Below are positions 24,689-33,139 of a stretch of 64,000 bases of DNA, in pieces (position 1 is the stretch's first letter; each line of letters starts with the position of its first letter). Source of the DNA: Microbacterium sp. 1.5R (lineage in GTDB: Bacteria > Actinomycetota > Actinomycetes > Actinomycetales > Microbacteriaceae); the NCBI RefSeq assembly GCF_001889265.1, contig NZ_CP018151.1, positions 1,984,001 through 2,048,000 of the forward strand. Direction: 5' to 3'. A model generated the notes under the pieces. That model saw nothing but the letters and a program-made list of their open reading frames with translations. It made no database searches and had not been told where the DNA came from. A program made the translations under genes and the position numbers.

Positions 24689-27415
24689 GTGACTGTGCAC
24701 GACCAGGATCCGTATTCCCAGGGCCCCCTCGACAGCGATCCGGAAGAGACGGGCGAGTGGCAGCAGTCTCTCGACGAGCTCGTCGACGCGAAGGGCCACG
24801 GTCGTGGCCGCGAGATCATGCTCAGCCTGCTCAAGCGCTCGAAGGAGCTGCACCTGGGCGTGCCGATGGTCCCGACCACCGACTACATCAACACGATCGC
24901 GCCGGAGAACGAGCCCGAGTTCCCGGGTGACGAAGAGATCGAGCGCCGCTACCGTGCGTGGATCCGCTGGAACGCCGCGATCACCGTGCACCGCGCGCAG
25001 CGCCCCGGCATCGGCGTCGGCGGCCACATCTCGACGTACGCATCGTCGGCCGCTCTGTACGAGGTCGGCTTCAACCACTTCTTCAAGGGCGCAGACCACC
25101 CCGGTGGCGCCGACCAGATCTTCATCCAGGGCCACGCCTCCCCCGGCACCTACGCGCGCTCGTACCTCGAGGGCCGCCTGAGCGAAGACCAGCTCGACGG
25201 CTTCCGCCAGGAGAAGTCGCACGCACCGCACGGCATCCCGTCGTACCCGCACCCGCGTCTGATGCCGGAGTACTGGCAGTTCCCCACCGTCTCCATGGGA
25301 CTCGGTCCGATCAACGCCATCTACCAGGCGATGTCGAACAAGTACCTCGAGAACCGCGGCATCAAGGACACCTCGCAGTCCCACGTCTGGGCCTTCCTCG
25401 GCGACGGTGAGATGGACGAGGTCGAGAGCCGCGGACAGCTGCAGGTCGCAGCCAACGAGGGGCTCGACAACCTGACGTTCATCGTCAACTGCAACCTCCA
25501 GCGTCTCGACGGTCCGGTGCGCGGCAACGGGAAGATCGTCCAGGAGCTCGAGTCGTTCTTCCGCGGCGCGGGCTGGAACGTCATCAAGGTCGTCTGGGGT
25601 CGCGAATGGGACGACCTGCTCGCCCGCGACACCGAGGGTGCGCTGCTCAACCTGATGAACGTCACCCCCGACGGCGACTACCAGACCTACAAGGCCGAGT
25701 CCGGCGCGTACGTCCGCGAGCACTTCTTCGGCCGCGACGAGCGTGCTGCGGCCCTCGTCAAGGACTACTCCGACGACGACATCTGGAACCTGAAGCGCGG
25801 TGGCCACGACTACCGCAAGGTCTACGCCGCGTTCAAGGCCGCGACCGAGCACAAGGGCAAGCCCACCGTCATCCTCGCGAAGACCGTCAAGGGCTACGGC
25901 CTCGGTCCGCACTTCGAGGGCCGCAACGCGACCCACCAGATGAAGAAGATGACGCTGGACAACCTGAAGACGTTCCGCGACGCGATGCATATCCCGATCA
26001 CGGATGCGCAGCTCGAGGAGAACCCCTACCTGCCCCCGTACTACAACCCGGGCCCGCAGGACGAGACGATCCAGTACATGCTCGAGCGTCGCCAGGCTCT
26101 CGGCGGCTACCTGCCCGAGCGCCGTTCCACTCACGTGGGACTCTCGCTTCCCGACGACACGGCCTATGCGCTTCCGAAGAAGGGCTCCGGCACGCAGGAG
26201 ATCGCCACGACCATGGCGTTCGTCCGTCTGCTGAAGGACCTGCTGCGCTCGAAGGACTTCGGGCACCGCATCGTCCCGATCATCCCGGACGAGGCCCGCA
26301 CGTTCGGCATGGACGCGTACTTCCCCTCGGCGAAGATCTACAACCCGAACGGCCAGCACTACACCTCGGTCGACCGCGAGCTCCTCCTCGCCTACAAGGA
26401 GAGCCCTCAGGGACAGATCGTGCACGTCGGCATCAACGAGGCGGGCGCCCTCGCGGCGTTCACTGCGGCCGGCACGTCGTACGCCACGCACGGCGAGCCG
26501 CTGATCCCGATCTACCTCTTCTACTCGATGTTCGGCTTCCAGCGCACCGGTGACGCCCAGTGGGCCGCCGGTGATCAGATGGCGCGCGGCTTCATCATGG
26601 GGGCGACGGCCGGCCGCACCACCCTCACGGGTGAAGGCCTGCAGCACGCCGACGGCCACTCGCACCTGCTCGCCGCCACCAACCCGGCGACGGTCTCGTA
26701 CGACCCGGCCTACGGCTATGAGATCGCGCACATCATGCGCTCCGGTCTCGAGCGCATGTACGGCGGCAACCACGAAGACCCGAACGTCATGTACTACATC
26801 ACGCTCTACAACGAGCCGATGGTGATGCCGGCCGAGCCGGAGAACGTGGACGTCGACGGCATCGTGCGCGGCATCCACCGCATCTCCGTCGGCGAGGGCG
26901 AGGGCCCGCGTGCCCAGCTCTTCGCCTCGGGCGTCGGACTCCCCTGGGCTCTCGAAGCACAGGAGCTGCTGAAGAACGACTGGGGCGTGATCGCCGATGT
27001 CTGGTCGGTCACCTCGTGGACCGAGCTGCGCCGCGACGGCCTCGCCGCCGACGAGCACAACTTCCTGCACCCCGAAGAAGAGCCCCGCACCGCGTACCTC
27101 ACGCAGAAGCTGCAGGGTGCCGAGGGTCCCGTCGTCGCAGTGAGCGACTACATGCACGCCGTGCAGGACCAGATCCGTCCCTGGGTCCCGCAGCGTTTCG
27201 CGACGCTCGGTGCCGACGGATTCGGCTTCTCCGACACGCGTGCGGCCGCTCGTCGCTTCTTCAAGATCGACGGTCCGTCGATCGTCGTCCGCACGCTGCA
27301 GTCGCTCGCCGAAGACGGGGTCGTCGACCGCTCTCTCGCCGCGCAGGCCATCCAGAAGTACAGCCTGCTCGATGTGAACGCCGGCACGAGCGGCAACGCG
27401 GGCGGCGAAAGCTGA
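24689..27415 (+). CDS. aceE: Pyruvate dehydrogenase E1 component, homodimeric type
   Basis: The 908-residue enzyme is the full length of actinobacterial AceE. The thiamine-diphosphate motif is [20 protein letters not shown] ending in the N of [27 protein letters not shown] belongs to the N-terminal active-site region and the [14 protein letters not shown] block to the second TPP-binding domain. It decarboxylates pyruvate and acetylates the lipoyl group of E2, giving acetyl-CoA. The GTG at 24689 is set by GAAAGG 6 bases upstream. It is followed 7 bases later by the FasR-type regulator and the fatty-acid genes, linking acetyl-CoA supply with its main biosynthetic use. Confidence 0.95.
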   Translation: MTVHDQDPYSQGPLDSDPEETGEWQQSLDELVDAKGHGRGREIMLSLLKRSKELHLGVPMVPTTDYINTIAPENEPEFPGDEEIERRYRAWIRWNAAITVHRAQRPGIGVGGHISTYASSAALYEVGFNHFFKGADHPGGADQIFIQGHASPGTYARSYLEGRLSEDQLDGFRQEKSHAPHGIPSYPHPRLMPEYWQFPTVSMGLGPINAIYQAMSNKYLENRGIKDTSQSHVWAFLGDGEMDEVESRGQLQVAANEGLDNLTFIVNCNLQRLDGPVRGNGKIVQELESFFRGAGWNVIKVVWGREWDDLLARDTEGALLNLMNVTPDGDYQTYKAESGAYVREHFFGRDERAAALVKDYSDDDIWNLKRGGHDYRKVYAAFKAATEHKGKPTVILAKTVKGYGLGPHFEGRNATHQMKKMTLDNLKTFRDAMHIPITDAQLEENPYLPPYYNPGPQDETIQYMLERRQALGGYLPERRSTHVGLSLPDDTAYALPKKGSGTQEIATTMAFVRLLKDLLRSKDFGHRIVPIIPDEARTFGMDAYFPSAKIYNPNGQHYTSVDRELLLAYKESPQGQIVHVGINEAGALAAFTAAGTSYATHGEPLIPIYLFYSMFGFQRTGDAQWAAGDQMARGFIMGATAGRTTLTGEGLQHADGHSHLLAATNPATVSYDPAYGYEIAHIMRSGLERMYGGNHEDPNVMYYITLYNEPMVMPAEPENVDVDGIVRGIHRISVGEGEGPRAQLFASGVGLPWALEAQELLKNDWGVIADVWSVTSWTELRRDGLAADEHNFLHPEEEPRTAYLTQKLQGAEGPVVAVSDYMHAVQDQIRPWVPQRFATLGADGFGFSDTRAAARRFFKIDGPSIVVRTLQSLAEDGVVDRSLAAQAIQKYSLLDVNAGTSGNAGGES

Positions 27416-27422
27416 GTCATCG

Positions 27423-28652
27423 GTGACGGGTTCCTCTTCGCGCGGCATGGACAAGTCCGCCACGCTCACCTGGCTGCGCCGGATCTCCGGTGACATCGCC
27501 TCGGTGACGATCAAGCGCCTCGAGGACACCCTCCCGTGGTACGCCGACATGCCACCAGCCCGCCGCTCTGCGGTCGGGCTGGTGGCCCAGGCGGGCATCA
27601 CCTCGTTCATCCAGTGGTACGAGGACCCGACGTCGACGCCGTGGATCGCCGCCGACATCTTCGCGGCGGCACCGCGCGAGTTGCTCCGCAGCGTCAGCCT
27701 GCAGCAGACCCTCCAGTTGATCCGCGTCACCGTCGAGGTGACGGAAGAGAGGGTCGCGGGTCGGGGTGCAGATCTCCGCGAGGCGATCCTCCTCTACTCT
27801 CGCGACGTGGCCTTCGCCGCGGCCGACGTCTACGCCCGCGCTGCTGAGGCCCGCGGCCTCTGGGATGCCAGGCTCGAGGCGCTCGTCGTCGACTCGATCC
27901 TGACCGGCGAAGCCGACGAAGAGCTGCCGAGTCGCATCGCCGCGCTGGGCTGGCACGGACACGGCGAGGTCGCGGTGCTGGTGGGCACGACTCCCCCGCA
28001 GTTCGATGTCGATCTGGTGCGTCGCACGGCACGCAAGCTCGCGGTCGATGTGCTGATCGGCGTGCAGGGCTCGCGCCTCGTTCTCGTCATCGGGCGGGCA
28101 CGCGTCGCAGGCCAGGAGCTCGCGGAGGGCGAAGAGGAGGAACTCGGCTTCGAAGAGATCGCGACGCGCCTCGAGCCCTCCTTCGGTCCTGGTTATGTCG
28201 TGCTCGGCCCCGCGGTCGCCGCGCTCGTCGACGCGAGCCAGAGCGCACGAGCCGCCCTCGCCGGGTTCGCCGTGGCGCGGGCGTGGCGGAGCGCTCCGCG
28301 GCCCGTCGACGCCGACGACCTGCTTCCCGAGCGCGCCCTCGCCGGTGATCCGCTCGCCAAGCAGACGCTGATCGAGCGCATCTACCGACCGCTGCAGGCC
28401 CATTCGACCGACCTCGTGACGACGCTGTGGAGCTACCTCGACAACGGTCGCTCCCTCGAGGCGACCGCCCGCGAGCTGTTCGTGCACCCGAACACCGTGC
28501 GCTATCGCCTGAAGCGCGTCAGCGAGGTCATCGGTTGGGACGCCACGGGCCCACGCGAGGCTCTGATCCTGCAGACGGCGCTCATCCTCGGTTCGATCGG
28601 CGCCGCCGAGCAGGTGCGACGTCGCCCTCCGCTGCGGCGTCCCTCACGCTGA
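27423..28652 (+). CDS. fasR: FasR-type (PucR-like) regulator of fatty-acid synthesis
   Basis: The 409-residue protein has a C-terminal PucR-type helix-turn-helix (SLEATARELFVHPNTVRYRL, then KRVSEVIGWD). The N-terminal region resembles FasR-family regulators. Position immediately upstream of fabD-fabH-acpP-fabF matches FasR of Streptomyces, which activates that operon. FasR-type regulators in actinobacteria respond to long-chain acyl-CoA in some cases. The start is uncertain: GTG 27423 and ATG 27447 are both possible without a clear ribosome-binding site. Confidence 0.85.
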   Translation: MTGSSSRGMDKSATLTWLRRISGDIASVTIKRLEDTLPWYADMPPARRSAVGLVAQAGITSFIQWYEDPTSTPWIAADIFAAAPRELLRSVSLQQTLQLIRVTVEVTEERVAGRGADLREAILLYSRDVAFAAADVYARAAEARGLWDARLEALVVDSILTGEADEELPSRIAALGWHGHGEVAVLVGTTPPQFDVDLVRRTARKLAVDVLIGVQGSRLVLVIGRARVAGQELAEGEEEELGFEEIATRLEPSFGPGYVVLGPAVAALVDASQSARAALAGFAVARAWRSAPRPVDADDLLPERALAGDPLAKQTLIERIYRPLQAHSTDLVTTLWSYLDNGRSLEATARELFVHPNTVRYRLKRVSEVIGWDATGPREALILQTALILGSIGAAEQVRRRPPLRRPSR

Positions 28653-28745
28653 TCGCCGCACCAGACGCCCTTCAGCTGTACGCCACACACAAGGGTTCTT
28701 CGGAATCTTGTGATGGATCATCCACCACTTCTGTCAGATCGTTGG

Positions 28746-28751
28746 CAGACT
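28746..28751 (+). promoter_or_regulatory. Probable -10 of the fabD promoter (leaderless)
   Basis: CAGACT ends 6 bases before GTG 28758, the start expected for FabD by homology. There is no ribosome-binding site, so fabD is probably leaderless. The 105-base gap between fasR and fabD would hold the FasR operator; no perfect repeat is seen there. Confidence 0.5.
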
Positions 28752-28757
28752 GGGGTG

Positions 28758-29678
28758 GTGATTGTCGTCGTATGCCCTGGACAGGGCTCGCAGACCCCCG
28801 GTTTCCTCTCCCCCTGGCTCGAGCTGGACGGCGTGACGGAGACTCTCGCCTCGTACTCCGAGGCCTCCGAGGTCGACCTCCGGCAGCACGGAACGGTGTC
28901 GGATGCTGACACGATCCGCGACACGCGCATCGCCCAGCCGCTGATCGTCGCCGCGTCCCTCATCGCCGCCGCCGCACTCACCGCTCGCGCGGGACGCCGA
29001 GCAGACGGCGTCGCCGGACACTCCGTCGGCGAGATCGCCGCACTCGTCGGCAGCGGAGTGATCGATGCCGAGACCGGCATGCGCCTCGTCGGCATCCGCG
29101 GCCGCGCGATGGCCGATGCCGCCGCCCAGACTCCGACCGGCATGAGCGCCGTGCTCGGCGGAGACGAGGAGGCCATCCTCACCCGTCTGAGCGAGCTCGG
29201 CCTCTCCCCCGCCAACTACAACGGCGGCGGCCAGCTCGTCGTGGCCGGTGAGCTCGCCGGGCTCGACGCTCTCGCCACCGAGCCCGTCAAGGGCACCCGC
29301 GTCATCCCTCTGCAGGTGGCGGGCGCGTTCCACACCTCGTTCATGGGGTCGGCCGTCGCCGCGCTGCGTGACGCCGTGTCGACCGTGACTCCCGCAGATC
29401 CCGACATCACACTGTGGACCAACCGCGACGGCTCGGTCGTCAGTGACGGTTCGCAGGCGTTGACCTATCTCGTCGACCAGGTCTCCTCGCCAGTGCGCTG
29501 GGACCTGTGCATGGCCTCGTTCGCCGACCAGGGCATCACCGGCCTGATCGAGCTCGCCCCGGCGGGCGCGCTGACCGGTCTCGCCAAGCGCGGCCTGCGC
29601 GGCGTGCCGACCGTCGCCGTGAAGACCCCCGATGATCTCGATGCGGCCGTCGCGCTGCTGAACGGAGAAGCCGCATGA
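28758..29678 (+). CDS. fabD: Malonyl-CoA:ACP transacylase
   Basis: The 306-residue protein starts MIVVVCPGQGSQTPGFLSPW. GHSVGEIAAL carries the catalytic Ser89 and GAFHTSFM the catalytic His192. It moves malonyl from CoA to acyl carrier protein, feeding chain initiation and elongation. It is first gene of the fabD-fabH-acpP-fabF cluster, and its stop overlaps the fabH ATG as ATGA. The GTG at 28758 is preferred over upstream ATGs because of homology and the -10 hexamer 6 bases before it. Confidence 0.95.
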   Translation: MIVVVCPGQGSQTPGFLSPWLELDGVTETLASYSEASEVDLRQHGTVSDADTIRDTRIAQPLIVAASLIAAAALTARAGRRADGVAGHSVGEIAALVGSGVIDAETGMRLVGIRGRAMADAAAQTPTGMSAVLGGDEEAILTRLSELGLSPANYNGGGQLVVAGELAGLDALATEPVKGTRVIPLQVAGAFHTSFMGSAVAALRDAVSTVTPADPDITLWTNRDGSVVSDGSQALTYLVDQVSSPVRWDLCMASFADQGITGLIELAPAGALTGLAKRGLRGVPTVAVKTPDDLDAAVALLNGEAA

Positions 29679-30676
29679 GCCCCACCCTGAACCAGATCAC
29701 CGGTCCCGCCTACACCCGCATCTACTCCTTCGGCGCTGCCCGGGGCGAGAACGCCGTGCCGAACGAGGACCTCATCGGACCGATCGACTCGAGCGACGAG
29801 TGGATCCGCCAGCGGACCGGCATCGTCACGCGTGTCCGCGCGGACAAGGGCACGGACGCGATCGATCTCGCCGCGATCGCCGGCGCTGAGGCTATCGAGA
29901 AGTCGGGCATCCCCGCTGACCAGGTCGACCTCGTGATCGTCGCCACCATCAGCAACCCCAAGCAGTCGCCGTCGGTGTCCGCGATCGTCGCCGACCGGGT
30001 CGGTGCGAACCCCGCCGCGGCCTACGACGTGAACGCCGCCTGTGCCGGCTATGCCTACGCGATCACCCAGGCGGACGCGCTGATCAGGTCCGGCGCCGCC
30101 CGCTACGCGCTCGTGATCGGAACCGAGAAGCTGTCCGACGTCGTCGATCCGACCGACCGCAGCATCTCGTTCCTGCTGGGCGACGGTGCCGGAGCCGCGC
30201 TCATCGGCCCGAGCGACACGCCGGGCATCGCGCCCGCAGTGTGGGGATCCGACGGGTCGAAGGCCGACGCTGTCGGCATGAATGCGACGCTCACCGAGTT
30301 CCGCGACGGCGAGGTGCCGTGGCCCACCCTTCGTCAGGAGGGCCAGACGGTCTTCCGCTGGGCGGTCTGGGAGATGGCGAAGGTCGCGCGCGAAGCGCTC
30401 GACCGGGCCGGCGTCGAGCCGACGGACATCGCCGCGTTCATCCCGCACCAGGCGAACATGCGCATCATCGACGAGTTCGCGAAGCAGCTCAAGCTTCCGG
30501 AGAGCACCGTGATCGCCCGCGACATCGAGACCACCGGCAACACGTCGGCGGCCTCCATCCCGCTCGCGAGTCACCGTCTGATGGCCGAGCATCCCGAGCT
30601 CTCGGGCGGCCTCGCACTGCAGATCGGCTTCGGCGCAGGTCTCGTGTTCGCCGCTCAGGTCGTCGTCCTTCCCTGA
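29675..30676 (+). CDS. fabH: 3-oxoacyl-ACP synthase III
   Basis: The 333-residue enzyme has the Cys-His-Asn triad: NAACAGYAYAI (Cys123), IPHQANMRI (His near 256) and TGNTSAASIP (Asn near 287). FGAGLVFAAQ closes the active site. It condenses an acyl-CoA primer with malonyl-ACP. In Gram-positive bacteria the primer is mostly branched-chain acyl-CoA, consistent with the iso/anteiso lipids of Microbacteriaceae. ATGA overlap with fabD gives translational coupling. Confidence 0.95.
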   Translation: MSPTLNQITGPAYTRIYSFGAARGENAVPNEDLIGPIDSSDEWIRQRTGIVTRVRADKGTDAIDLAAIAGAEAIEKSGIPADQVDLVIVATISNPKQSPSVSAIVADRVGANPAAAYDVNAACAGYAYAITQADALIRSGAARYALVIGTEKLSDVVDPTDRSISFLLGDGAGAALIGPSDTPGIAPAVWGSDGSKADAVGMNATLTEFRDGEVPWPTLRQEGQTVFRWAVWEMAKVAREALDRAGVEPTDIAAFIPHQANMRIIDEFAKQLKLPESTVIARDIETTGNTSAASIPLASHRLMAEHPELSGGLALQIGFGAGLVFAAQVVVLP

Positions 30677-30694
30677 CAACGTGCCGACTTTCCC

Positions 30695-30700
30695 TAGACT
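30695..30700 (+). promoter_or_regulatory. Possible internal promoter -10 before acpP
   Basis: TAGACT lies in the 68-base fabH-acpP gap, 44 bases before the acpP ATG. Acyl carrier protein is needed in excess over the enzymes, so an extra promoter would make sense. No good -35 is seen. Confidence 0.3.
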
Positions 30701-30744
30701 GTTCCACGGTTCCGAATACAACCCGTAAGAAAGAGGAAGACCAC

Positions 30745-30993
30745 ATGGCTTTCACCAACGATGAGGTCCTCGCTGGCCTCGCAGAGCTGATCACCGACGA
30801 GACCGGCATCAACGCCTCCGAGGTCGCCCTCGAGAAGTCGTTCACCGACGACCTCGACATCGACTCGATCTCGATGATGACGATCGTCGTCAACGCCGAG
30901 GAGAAGTTCGGCGTCACCATCCCCGACGACGAGGTCAAGAACCTCAAGACCGTCGGCGACGCCGTCAACTTCATCGTCGCAGGCCAGGAGTAA
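30745..30993 (+). CDS. acpP: Acyl carrier protein
   Basis: The 82-residue acidic, helical protein has the phosphopantetheine site DLDIDSISMMTIVVNAEEKF with Ser41 as the attachment residue. It carries growing acyl chains between the Fab enzymes. A strong ribosome-binding site (AAAGAGGAAGACCAC) precedes the ATG. A stable hairpin follows the stop, probably raising acpP expression relative to fabF. Confidence 0.96.
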   Translation: MAFTNDEVLAGLAELITDETGINASEVALEKSFTDDLDIDSISMMTIVVNAEEKFGVTIPDDEVKNLKTVGDAVNFIVAGQE

Positions 30994-31001
30994 TCCACGC
31001 A

Positions 31002-31036
31002 GGATGCCACCCCCGCATCTGCGGGGCGTGGCATCC
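31002..31036 (+). terminator. Intra-operon hairpin between acpP and fabF
   Basis: Arms GGATGCCACCCCCGC and GCGGGGCGTGGCATCC pair almost perfectly (one bulged C) around ATCT. There is no T-run. Lying inside a co-directional cluster, it is probably a partial terminator or an mRNA 3'-end stabiliser that favours acpP transcript accumulation. Confidence 0.6.
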
Positions 31037-31083
31037 TCCGCCTTGCCCGCCCTCTGCTCGACCCGCCTGACAAGGAACCACAC

Positions 31084-32322
31084 ATGACCAAGCGCATCGT
31101 CGTCACCGGCATCGGCGCCACGTCCGCCATCGGCGGGACAGCTCCCGAGAACTGGACGAACCTGCTCGCAGGCCAGTCCGGCACCCGCACTCTCGAGCAC
31201 GACTGGGTGCAGCAGTACGAACTCCCCGTGACCTTCGCCGCTGAGGCGATCGTCCGCCCCGAAGAGGTCCTTCCCCGCCACGAGGCGAAGCGTCTCGACC
31301 CGTCGTCGCAGTTCGCGCTCATCGCGGCGCGCGAGGCATGGGCGGATGCCGGCTCGCCCGAGGTCGCACCCGAGCGCCTCGGTGTCGACTTCGCCACCGG
31401 CATCGGCGGCCTCTGGACCCTCCTCGACGCCTGGGACACCCTGCGCGAGAAGGGACCGCGCCGGGTGATGCCCCTGACCGTTCCGATGCTGATGCCGAAC
31501 GCCGCTGCCGGCAACCTGTCGCTGCAGTTCCAGGCTCGCGCCTACGCGCAGACCGTCGTGAGTGCCTGCGCATCGAGCACCGAGTCGATCATCCACGCCT
31601 TCCACCACCTGCAGGACGGTCTCGCCGACGTCGTGATCGCGGGTGGCACCGAATCCGCCATCCACCCGATCACGATGGCGTCCTTCGCCTCGGCTCAGGC
31701 CCTGTCGCGGCGCAATGACGACCCGGCGACCGCCTCGCGCCCCGGCGCGATCGACCGTGACGGCTTCGTGATGGGAGAGGGCGCTGCGGCGCTGATCCTC
31801 GAGACCGAGGAGCACGCCCGGGCGCGCGGCGCCAAGATCTACGGCTACGTGCTCGGCGGTGGCGTCACGGCAGACGCCTATCACATCACGGGCAATGACC
31901 CCGAGGGCACCGGTGCCGCCCGCGCCGTCACCCAGGCTCTCGACGAGGCCGGCATCAGCGCCGACCAGGTGGCCCACATCAACGCCCACGCGACGTCGAC
32001 CCCGGTCGGCGACCCCAACGAGTACGTCGCACTCAAGAAGGTCTTCGGCGACCGGATCGATGAGATCCCCGTGTCGGCCACGAAGGCGTCGACGGGGCAC
32101 CTGCTCGGCGGCACCGGAGCCCTCGAGGCGATCTTCTCGCTGCTCGCCCTGCGGGACCGCGTCGCTCCGCCGACCATCAACATGACCGAGCCCGACCCGG
32201 CTGTGCCGTTCAAGCTCTCAGGTGAACCGCAGCCCCTCGGCGACGGTCAGCTCTACGCGATCAGCAACTCGTTCGGCTTCGGCGGGCACAACGCCGTCGC
32301 CGTGTTCGCAAGCGCCGACTGA
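31084..32322 (+). CDS. fabF: 3-oxoacyl-ACP synthase II
   Basis: The 412-residue KAS II has the Cys-His-His triad: VVSACASSTESII (Cys162), INAHATSTPVGD and STGHLLGGTGALEA. SNSFGFGGHNA is the C-terminal glycine-rich loop. It extends acyl-ACP by condensation with malonyl-ACP. SD GACAAGGAACCACAC precedes the ATG. A strong hairpin follows at 32340-32367. The cluster has no fabI, fabZ or fabG; a fabG lies at 45106-45813. Confidence 0.95.
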   Translation: MTKRIVVTGIGATSAIGGTAPENWTNLLAGQSGTRTLEHDWVQQYELPVTFAAEAIVRPEEVLPRHEAKRLDPSSQFALIAAREAWADAGSPEVAPERLGVDFATGIGGLWTLLDAWDTLREKGPRRVMPLTVPMLMPNAAAGNLSLQFQARAYAQTVVSACASSTESIIHAFHHLQDGLADVVIAGGTESAIHPITMASFASAQALSRRNDDPATASRPGAIDRDGFVMGEGAAALILETEEHARARGAKIYGYVLGGGVTADAYHITGNDPEGTGAARAVTQALDEAGISADQVAHINAHATSTPVGDPNEYVALKKVFGDRIDEIPVSATKASTGHLLGGTGALEAIFSLLALRDRVAPPTINMTEPDPAVPFKLSGEPQPLGDGQLYAISNSFGFGGHNAVAVFASAD

Positions 32323-32339
32323 CTGAGGTGGAAGAGAGA

Positions 32340-32367
32340 ACGGCCCCCGGGTGATCCCGGGGGCCGT
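32340..32367. terminator. Bidirectional terminator after fabF
   Basis: A perfect inverted repeat, ACGGCCCCCGGG / CCCGGGGGCCGT with loop TGAT, followed by TGTCGT. It sits between the convergent fabF and YczE-type genes. Confidence 0.85.
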
Positions 32368-32387
32368 TGTCGTCGACAGCGGTGGGA

Positions 32388-33044
32388 CTACGCGCGGGCG
32401 AGCTGTCGTGAGCGAGCCGCCCGCACCCTCGTCGTCCAGGGCAGGAACCACCCGATCAGCGGCCCCACTCCGAACGCGAAGAGCACGGTTCCCACGCCCA
32501 CAGGTCCGCCGAGCAGGAACCCGATCAGCAGCACGCTGCCCTCGATCAGAGTGCGGACGAGCCAGACCGGCCAGCCCGTTCGCCCGACGAGACCCGTCAT
32601 GAGGCCGTCGCGTGGGCCGGGACCGAAGTCCGCGGCGATGTAGAGCCCGGTGGCGAACGCGAGGAGCAGCAGCCCCGCCACGAACATCGGGGCACCCACC
32701 CACACCGACGGGGGCACGGGGAGGAGGAAGAGTGCGAGATCTGCACTCGGTCCGACGAGCAGTGCATTGAGCAGCGTGCCGAGACCGACGCGCTGCCGCA
32801 GGGGGATCCACAGGAGCAGCACCAGCACGGAGACGAGCACCGTCACCACCCCGTAGCCGATGCCTGCGTTGCCGGCGATGCCGAGAGCGAGGACATCCCA
32901 GGGCGCGACGCCGATGCCTCCGCGCACCATCAGACCGAGTGCCACACCGTAGAGGAACAGCCCGACGAGCAGCTGGACGATGCGCTCGACGACGTCACGA
33001 CGACTGGTGGCTGCGATGGGGAGGAAGACGGAGCGGAGCTGCAT
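32388..33044 (-). CDS. YczE/YitT-type membrane protein
   Basis: The 218-residue protein has five or six hydrophobic segments (VQLLVGLFLYGVALGLMVRG and GVAPWDVLALGIA are characteristic). Family: YczE/YyaS/YitT, role unknown, possibly transport. It is divergent from a MocR-type PLP-dependent regulator across a gap with a perfect palindrome. YczE-type genes are commonly paired with MocR regulators, so regulation by the neighbour is likely. The ATG at 33044 has GGAGGG directly before it; CACGAT 6 bases upstream may be the -10 of a leaderless promoter. Confidence 0.85.
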   Translation of the reverse strand: MQLRSVFLPIAATSRRDVVERIVQLLVGLFLYGVALGLMVRGGIGVAPWDVLALGIAGNAGIGYGVVTVLVSVLVLLLWIPLRQRVGLGTLLNALLVGPSADLALFLLPVPPSVWVGAPMFVAGLLLLAFATGLYIAADFGPGPRDGLMTGLVGRTGWPVWLVRTLIEGSVLLIGFLLGGPVGVGTVLFAFGVGPLIGWFLPWTTRVRAARSRQLARA

Positions 33045-33095
33045 CCCTCCATCGTGCACCCGCCGGGGATGCGCGCCAGACGTCCACTCGACGAG

Positions 33096-33122
33096 AAGTG
33101 GCCTGCTTTCCTCAGGCCACTT
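33096..33122. promoter_or_regulatory. Perfect palindrome, probable MocR operator
   Basis: AAGTGGCCTG and CAGGCCACTT, two perfect 10-base arms separated by 7 bases, lie in the 95-base gap between the YczE-type and MocR genes. The right arm ends 5 bases before the probable -10 (CATGCT, 33128-33133) of the MocR gene, so a bound dimer would cover its -35 region. This is the natural site for autoregulation and control of the membrane-protein gene. Confidence 0.7.
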
Positions 33123-33139
33123 TGCGGCATGCTGGACGG

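Noticed and set aside
24443..27730. A 1095-codon frame opposite aceE
   Set aside because: Although long, it runs antisense through aceE and through the tRNA, has no domain, and starts inside fasR. High GC explains its length.
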